A stretch of 8,748 bases of DNA from JAPUDQ01 sp964535835 (lineage in GTDB: Bacteria > Patescibacteriota > Saccharimonadia > Saccharimonadales > Saccharimonadaceae): contig CAZHUZ010000029.1 in NCBI GenBank assembly GCA_964535835.1, forward strand, positions 1 through 8,748. The letters run 5' to 3'. This document shows positions 5,209 through 8,748 of this stretch, one piece after another. The notes beneath the pieces were generated by a model, which was given only the letters and a program-made list of their open reading frames with translations, ran no database searches and had not been told where the DNA came from. Within the stretch, counting starts at the first letter, position 1; every line of letters starts with the position of its first letter. Both the position numbers and the translations under genes were made by a program.

Positions 5209-6466
5209 ATTGCTCGCCACGATCGGCATAGTTTTTAAACATGCCAAAACTCGCACTTGCAGGACTGAGGAGTACTACCCCGCCCGGAGCGGCGATTGCA
5301 GCAGCTGTCTTGACGATCTCTGACATACCGCCTGTCGGTGTCGCCACCACCACGCCGTGTTTTCGGCACAGTGCTTCGATACGCTGACCCGTCTGGCCAA
5401 TTGCGATGACTGCCGTTTTGGTATCACGGCATAATTCGATTACTTCTTGGTAGTCGGCACCTTTATCGGACCCGCCCAATATAATAACTTTTGGCTGGTC
5501 AAATGACCGAATCGTAGCTATAGCCGAACCAGGTGTCGTTCCGATACTGTTATCATAATATGATACTTGTTTGACAGTACCAACCAATGTCAATCGGTGC
5601 GGAAGACCTTTGAAGCTACTCAGCCCCTCGCGAATTGCTGTCTGATCCAGAGTGAATACGCGTGCTGCAGAAATCGCTGCGCACGCATTTTCCCAATTAT
5701 AGCTACCAGCAAGCTGTAGTGCTGATAATGGACAGATATCCTCACCCTGAACGCGAAACATTTTTTGCTCCACATAAACACCGGCTGCATCGCGGGCATC
5801 ATAACGAACGATATCGCCAAGTACTGAGCTCTTGGCGATCTGCTCACTCCACTTGTTTGACGGATGGTAGAAACAAACATCATTGCTTCGCTGATGACGG
5901 CGGATGTTGCTCTTGGCGCGAATGTAATCTTTGAAGTCAGCATGCACATCCAGATGATCGGGTTCAATCATAAGCACAACTGCAACATGCGGGCTACGCT
6001 CAAGATCCCAGAGTTGAAAGCTGCTGAGCTCATAGACGACAATATCGGTCGGTTTGATGTCGCCTAGTACGGCGAGAGCTGGCTGTCCGATATTACCGAG
6101 TAAATGCACCGTATGACCGGCTGCTCGCAAGATACTCGTGATGAGACTGCTGGTCGTGCCTTTGCCTTTAGTACCAGTGACACCGATAATTGGTGCGGGA
6201 CATTTCGCAAAAAACTCATTTGTCCCCGACCAAATCTTGCCGTTAGTACGAATATAATGTGGCGGCAAACTCGCCGTACGTACGACGAGGTCGAAGTCGT
6301 CGAGTGTCCGAAATACTTTTTCACCCAGCAGAAATGTCGCGCCGTGTGGTAGTGGTCGTGCAGGCTGAGCAGCCTCATCAACAATCGTCACATCGTAACC
6401 ATGATCGACATAGTAACGATAATTCGCCTCTCCTTCTATCCCATAACCGGCGATTGCAACTTTCAT
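5177..6466 (-). CDS. murD: UDP-N-acetylmuramoyl-alanine--glutamate ligase MurD
   Basis: 429 residues, slightly under the usual 440-450. MurD adds glutamate to UDP-MurNAc-L-Ala using ATP in the cytoplasm. A Rossmann-like N-terminal domain begins AGYGIEG (6-12). The central ATPase domain has GVTGTKGKGTTS (95-106), GNIG (124-127), YELSSFQL (145-152), EPDHLDVH (168-175) and K185 in YIRAKSNI, matching the carbamylated lysine. The C-terminal domain has LPHRL (288-292), GGSDKGADY with K335, and SPASASFGMFKNYADRG (401-417), the MurD signature. The canonical DSKATN segment reads DNSIGTT (305-311), so the family lysine there is isoleucine. This variation may affect substrate contacts. The gene starts 12 nt after the M16 stop, so it is likely cotranscribed with it; the AAGG 1 nt before the ATG is too close to act as a normal ribosome site. 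Its 3' end overlaps murI by 32 bases in the opposite direction. Confidence 0.94.
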   Translation of the reverse strand: MKVAIAGYGIEGEANYRYYVDHGYDVTIVDEAAQPARPLPHGATFLLGEKVFRTLDDFDLVVRTASLPPHYIRTNGKIWSGTNEFFAKCPAPIIGVTGTKGKGTTSSLITSILRAAGHTVHLLGNIGQPALAVLGDIKPTDIVVYELSSFQLWDLERSPHVAVVLMIEPDHLDVHADFKDYIRAKSNIRRHQRSNDVCFYHPSNKWSEQIAKSSVLGDIVRYDARDAAGVYVEQKMFRVQGEDICPLSALQLAGSYNWENACAAISAARVFTLDQTAIREGLSSFKGLPHRLTLVGTVKQVSYYDNSIGTTPGSAIATIRSFDQPKVIILGGSDKGADYQEVIELCRDTKTAVIAIGQTGQRIEALCRKHGVVVATPTGGMSEIVKTAAAIAAPGGVVLLSPASASFGMFKNYADRGEQFIEAVHQLAA

Positions 6467-6478
6467 GCCTTCAGTATA

Positions 6479-7762
6479 CTACCTCTCAAAAAGTGGCGTT
6501 AGTTTTTCATGGAGTCCGTCAACAAATGCCTTGTCGATATTGCCAATACCACCGAGGAGCCAGCAATCAGCGGTTATAAACTCGCGGGCAGTTTCGACAA
6601 TTCGTTCGCGAGTCACGGCTTGAATATCAGTCGGTTGTTGTTCATAGTCACTGATAAACCCGTCAAAGAAATAGCGATCGGCGTACCAACGATTGATCTG
6701 TCCGGCTGTTTGCGCACCCATTTGATGGCGTCCTAGCGCATATTGACGTGCTGACTCGACTTCTTCTTCTGTGATTTCACCATTTACCAACGCTCCAAGC
6801 TCCCGTGTAATTAGGTCAAAGAGTTCTGGGGCGTTTTCTGCCTCCAGCTCGGTGCCAAAATCCCACATACTGTTATGCTCCTGGGCATTGGCGTTACTCC
6901 ACATACCATAGGCCAAGCCTTTTTTGCGCGCGCCACCAAATATGCGTGAACGAAATGTACCGTTGAGTATATGGTCAGCAAACTGCATCGCGTCAATTTC
7001 GGCATCACTCAAACGACGCGGCACCACCATGCTGAGGCCAAATGTAAATGTCGTAGCCTCTTTGCGCTTGATAACCAATGGATCAGCACGATGTAATTCA
7101 TCAACCGGCACACTCAGACGTTCACCCTCTGGCAATTCCCAACTTTCAAGCATATTTGTGATCTGTTGTTCGCGGCCATGGACATTGCCTGCAATGACAA
7201 AACGCATATTGTTGAGGGTATGCGTACGACGATAATGCTCCCGGATATCAGCTACCGATACGTTGCTGATTGTTTTGATACGCTCTTGCCATGTCAACAC
7301 ATCCTCGCCGAGAACCTGTGCCATTTTCGACCATAGCACCCACATGTGGTTGTTGAGGTAGCCGTTGAGTTCATTCCGAACATTGCCTGCTTCGCTTTTT
7401 AGTTCTTCCTCGATAAATCGAGGCCTGGTGATAGACAATTGTTGCAAATCGAGGATACGATCCCATTCAAAATCCGCACAATCAGTCATATAGACCATAC
7501 TGTAGTCAGCAGTTGTCGCATTAAAATACGCGCCGTTTTTAGTAAATTCAGCATCAAATTCTGCCGCATCTTTAAACCGTGCGTTAGCACCAAATGCCAT
7601 GTGCTCCATGATGTGGGCTGTTTCTTCGATTGATTTGTCTCGCACATAGCGTGTACCAGCACGAAAATGAATTCGGCTACTCATCACCTGCGCACCCGGC
7701 ACATGGATGAGTAGTCCACGGGCGCCGTTTTTAAGCTCGATTTCGGTAACCGTGTGTTTCAT
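6479..7762 (-). CDS. M16 (pitrilysin-like, insulinase superfamily) zinc metallopeptidase
   Basis: 427 residues from the ATG at 7762. The inverted zinc motif HxxEH is present as HIMEH (residues 50-54), and the third ligand E131 lies exactly 76 residues after it, the spacing known for pitrilysin. The second half carries the R..Y signature of M16B proteins in GTFRSRIFGGARKKGLAYG (about 268-286), so one chain holds two M16 domains, the bacterial/archaeal-type arrangement that usually forms a dimer. No signal peptide or membrane segment is seen; a cytoplasmic location is inferred. An in-frame GTG at 7768 sits only 1 nt from the GGAG, so the ATG 7 nt from GGAG was chosen. Its substrate cannot be read from the sequence; relatives cleave peptides and unfolded segments. 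It sits between secA and murD, all minus strand, with murD only 12 nt downstream. Confidence 0.92.
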   Translation of the reverse strand: MKHTVTEIELKNGARGLLIHVPGAQVMSSRIHFRAGTRYVRDKSIEETAHIMEHMAFGANARFKDAAEFDAEFTKNGAYFNATTADYSMVYMTDCADFEWDRILDLQQLSITRPRFIEEELKSEAGNVRNELNGYLNNHMWVLWSKMAQVLGEDVLTWQERIKTISNVSVADIREHYRRTHTLNNMRFVIAGNVHGREQQITNMLESWELPEGERLSVPVDELHRADPLVIKRKEATTFTFGLSMVVPRRLSDAEIDAMQFADHILNGTFRSRIFGGARKKGLAYGMWSNANAQEHNSMWDFGTELEAENAPELFDLITRELGALVNGEITEEEVESARQYALGRHQMGAQTAGQINRWYADRYFFDGFISDYEQQPTDIQAVTRERIVETAREFITADCWLLGGIGNIDKAFVDGLHEKLTPLFER

Positions 7763-7769
7763 ATGCACA

Positions 7770-7773
7770 CTCC
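7770..7773 (-). promoter_or_regulatory. Shine-Dalgarno site deciding the M16 start
   Basis: GGAG on the minus strand, 7 nt before the ATG at 7762 but 1 nt before the upstream GTG at 7768. The spacing favours the ATG. Confidence 0.6.
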
Positions 7774-7836
7774 GCGTGTTGAGAGTGGAAAATAAACCTC
7801 GCTCACGACATATCCTCTGATTACGTTGTTATTTTC

Positions 7837-7866
7837 TACCATCTACGCTCTACCATCTACCATCTA
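7837..7866. repeat. Four-unit 7-bp tandem repeat at the secA stop codon
   Basis: Plus-strand units are TACCATC (7837-7843), TACGCTC (7844-7850), TACCATC (7851-7857) and TACCATC (7858-7864), followed by TA. Three units are identical and one differs at two positions. On the minus strand this reads as GATGGTA repeats beginning within the secA TAG stop. The rest of the 101-bp secA-M16 gap shows no clear promoter or terminator. Confidence 0.8.
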
Positions 7867-8748
7867 TTTGCGCTTCCTGCTGGCACGAGTGGCTTTGCGC
7901 TTTTTCTTGGCGGCTTTTTTCTTGTCAGCTTTGACCTTGGCAGTGGCATCTTTTTTGACTTTGAAATCATCATCATGAGTATGCGATTCGGTACTACCGA
8001 GTTCGTTAACACCTTGTTCGATCGACGAAGCAGCTGCCTTGGTGAGTTCGGACTCATAATGATCATCCTCGAGTTTGGCAGGACGAAGCTCTTCCTTGCG
8101 AACATGGAAAATAGCACGCAGTACTTCATCGCGCAGAGTACGCTGCAAACTCTCGAACATTTTTTGTGACTCTGATCGATATTCAACCAGCGGATCACGT
8201 TGACCAACGCTACGCCAATGAATACCTTCGCGCAGATGTTGCATATTTTCCAGATGTTGCATCCAGAGTACATCAAGCACCTGCAAGTACACATCACGCT
8301 CGAGACCGCGCATGAGATCGTTGCCCAGATCCTTTTCTCGCGATTTGTATAATTTCCGAGCTAATTCCAAGGCGTCTTTGCTACGAGTGCGATCTTTTTT
8401 CTCTTTACCAATCTCGGTTAGCTTGTCCTCATTGACGGGAATGATGGTTGTAAACTCCTTGATAAAATCAGGATTGTTTTTACTTGGGACTGTCGTTGCT
8501 TCTTTGACTTTATCCTCTATCAGACGTTCGATCTCTTCATGAATATCTTTGCCTTCAAGAATCTGACGACGAATTTTGTAGACAACCTTGCGATGACGAT
8601 TGATTACGTTGTCGTATTGTACAACATTTTTTCGTGTGTCATAGTTGTAGCCTTCGACTCTCTTTTGGGCTGATTCAAGTGTCTTGCTAACAGCCTTGTT
8701 TTCGATTGGCATATCATCATCAACGCCCAATCGATCCATCAGCGCAGC
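7864..8748 (-). CDS. secA: Preprotein translocase ATPase SecA, C-terminal part (cut by right edge)
   Basis: The last 294 residues are visible and the frame runs off the right edge. SecA is the cytoplasmic motor that drives secreted proteins through SecYEG. Recognisable parts are the segment after motor domain 2 (MDRLGV, then NAQ-like SAQKRVEGYNYDTRKNVVQYD at about residues 26-46 of the visible part), the helical scaffold/wing region, and the highly conserved LDVLWMQHLENMQHLREGI (158-176) with RDPLVEYR (184-191). After about residue 225 the sequence becomes low in complexity: a His/Asp patch (SHTHDDD, 255-261) and then a Lys/Arg/Ala-rich tail of about 30 residues to the TAG stop. The usual C-terminal zinc site (CxCxSGxxxxxC followed by H or C) that binds SecB and phospholipid is absent. 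It is the upstream-most gene seen in the secA-M16-murD run. Confidence 0.95.
   Translation of the reverse strand, partial: AALMDRLGVDDDMPIENKAVSKTLESAQKRVEGYNYDTRKNVVQYDNVINRHRKVVYKIRRQILEGKDIHEEIERLIEDKVKEATTVPSKNNPDFIKEFTTIIPVNEDKLTEIGKEKKDRTRSKDALELARKLYKSREKDLGNDLMRGLERDVYLQVLDVLWMQHLENMQHLREGIHWRSVGQRDPLVEYRSESQKMFESLQRTLRDEVLRAIFHVRKEELRPAKLEDDHYESELTKAAASSIEQGVNELGSTESHTHDDDFKVKKDATAKVKADKKKAAKKKRKATRASRKRK

Noticed and set aside
7768..7787. CACTC/GAGTG inverted repeat covering the M16 ribosome site
   Set aside because: Five base pairs with a 10-nt loop is weak. A thermosensor or riboswitch claim would have no further support.
7857..8297. Minus-strand open frame of 146 codons overlapping secA
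   Set aside because: It is a shifted frame inside secA, rich in Cys, Met and Arg, with no recognisable pattern. The SecA frame is conserved across the same bases.

Overview
The window looks like a compact, core-gene stretch of a bacterial chromosome, most probably from a Patescibacteria/CPR lineage such as Candidatus Saccharibacteria (TM7). This assignment is inference: it rests on tight packing, short versions of core enzymes, an FtsEX cassette followed by a coiled-coil hydrolase, and peptidoglycan genes next to secA. The genetic code appears standard. ftsX, ftsE and murD end in TGA, and a UGA-reading RF2 with an SPF motif is encoded, which argues against the code-25 lineages.

Layout, right to left along the minus strand: the C-terminal end of secA (cut by the right edge); a gap with a 7-bp tandem repeat; an M16 zinc peptidase; murD; then the only plus-strand gene, murI, whose 3' end overlaps murD tail to tail and whose 5' end diverges from prfB. 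Then come prfB, ftsE, ftsX, a coiled-coil M23 peptidase, a hairpin terminator overlapped by a promoter, and the N-terminus of an S41 carboxy-terminal processing protease (cut by the left edge). No gene-free stretch exceeds about 100 bases. No tRNA, rRNA, CRISPR array or insertion sequence was seen.

Most of the genes belong to envelope growth. MurI and MurD supply and attach the glutamate of the peptidoglycan stem. FtsE and FtsX form the divisome ABC complex that gates a cell-wall hydrolase. The next gene encodes the likely gated hydrolase. An S41 protease, a class known to degrade such hydrolases in other bacteria, follows. SecA drives export of secreted proteins such as the M23 enzyme.

The most striking observation is that the M23 domain is circularly permuted. 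The segment holding the HxH zinc/catalytic motif comes first. The segment that normally begins the domain (HxxxD zinc ligands and the YAH histidine) comes last and ends four residues from the stop. The two pieces together make one complete domain with no visible duplication or loss, and all expected active-site residues are present. A permuted LytM-type hydrolase downstream of FtsEX is the best candidate here for something not widely described.
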